From Ornithinimicrobium sp. (GTDB taxonomy: Bacteria; Actinomycetota; Actinomycetes; Actinomycetales; Dermatophilaceae), in the NCBI GenBank assembly GCA_030145965.1, contig JASKZT010000124.1:1-5370 (forward strand): 5,370 nt of DNA, given 5' to 3'. Below, piece after piece: positions 5,359 through 5,370 of the stretch. A program made the translations under genes and the position numbers. Numbering within the stretch: position 1 is the first letter of the stretch; each line of letters begins with the position of its first letter. Under the pieces are notes generated by a model, which worked only from the letters and a program-made list of their open reading frames with translations, did not search any database and was not told where the DNA came from.

Positions 5359-5370
5359 AGTCGCAGAAGG

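Overview
The window is very GC-rich, densely coding, and biased to G/C at third codon positions. Together with the gene content and the form of the recombination site at its right end, this points to a high-GC actinobacterium. Micrococcales, near Intrasporangiaceae or Ornithinimicrobium-like genera, is my guess from general appearance only. The sequence looks like ordinary chromosomal backbone: I see no transposase, phage gene, CRISPR array, tRNA or rRNA.

Layout, left to right. Bases 2-52 (+) are the C-terminal end of a gene entering from the left, possibly the RNA polymerase-binding protein RbpA. A perfect hairpin at 69-97 separates it from a convergent UMF1/Atg22-type major facilitator gene (150-1541, -). 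A short divergent promoter region leads to a 61-residue CsbD-family stress protein (1645-1830, +) with a strong ribosome binding site. Its 3' side holds a small hairpin and a 38-bp perfect palindrome (1874-1911), which probably terminates transcription from both sides.

The minus strand then carries a tightly packed cluster read from right to left: an SSB-like OB-fold protein (4364-4747), a D-hexose-6-phosphate mutarotase (3504-4367) and an AI-2E/PerM-family membrane protein (1946-3490). The first two overlap by an ATGA. The last two are 13 bp apart and are bridged by a six-codon mini-ORF that touches the upstream stop and the downstream start. This arrangement implies one transcript with translational coupling. 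A 135-bp divergent region with dyad symmetry separates the cluster from a MmcQ/YjbR-family gene (4883-5272, +).

The most notable element lies in the last 98 bp, which have no gene. Bases 5331-5358 have the structure of a XerC/XerD dif site: two 11-bp half sites around a 6-bp centre, closely resembling the actinobacterial dif consensus as I remember it. If this is the chromosomal dif, the window sits at the replication terminus. The alternative is an attachment junction of an element that uses dif. I found no clear case of a wholly new biological system.
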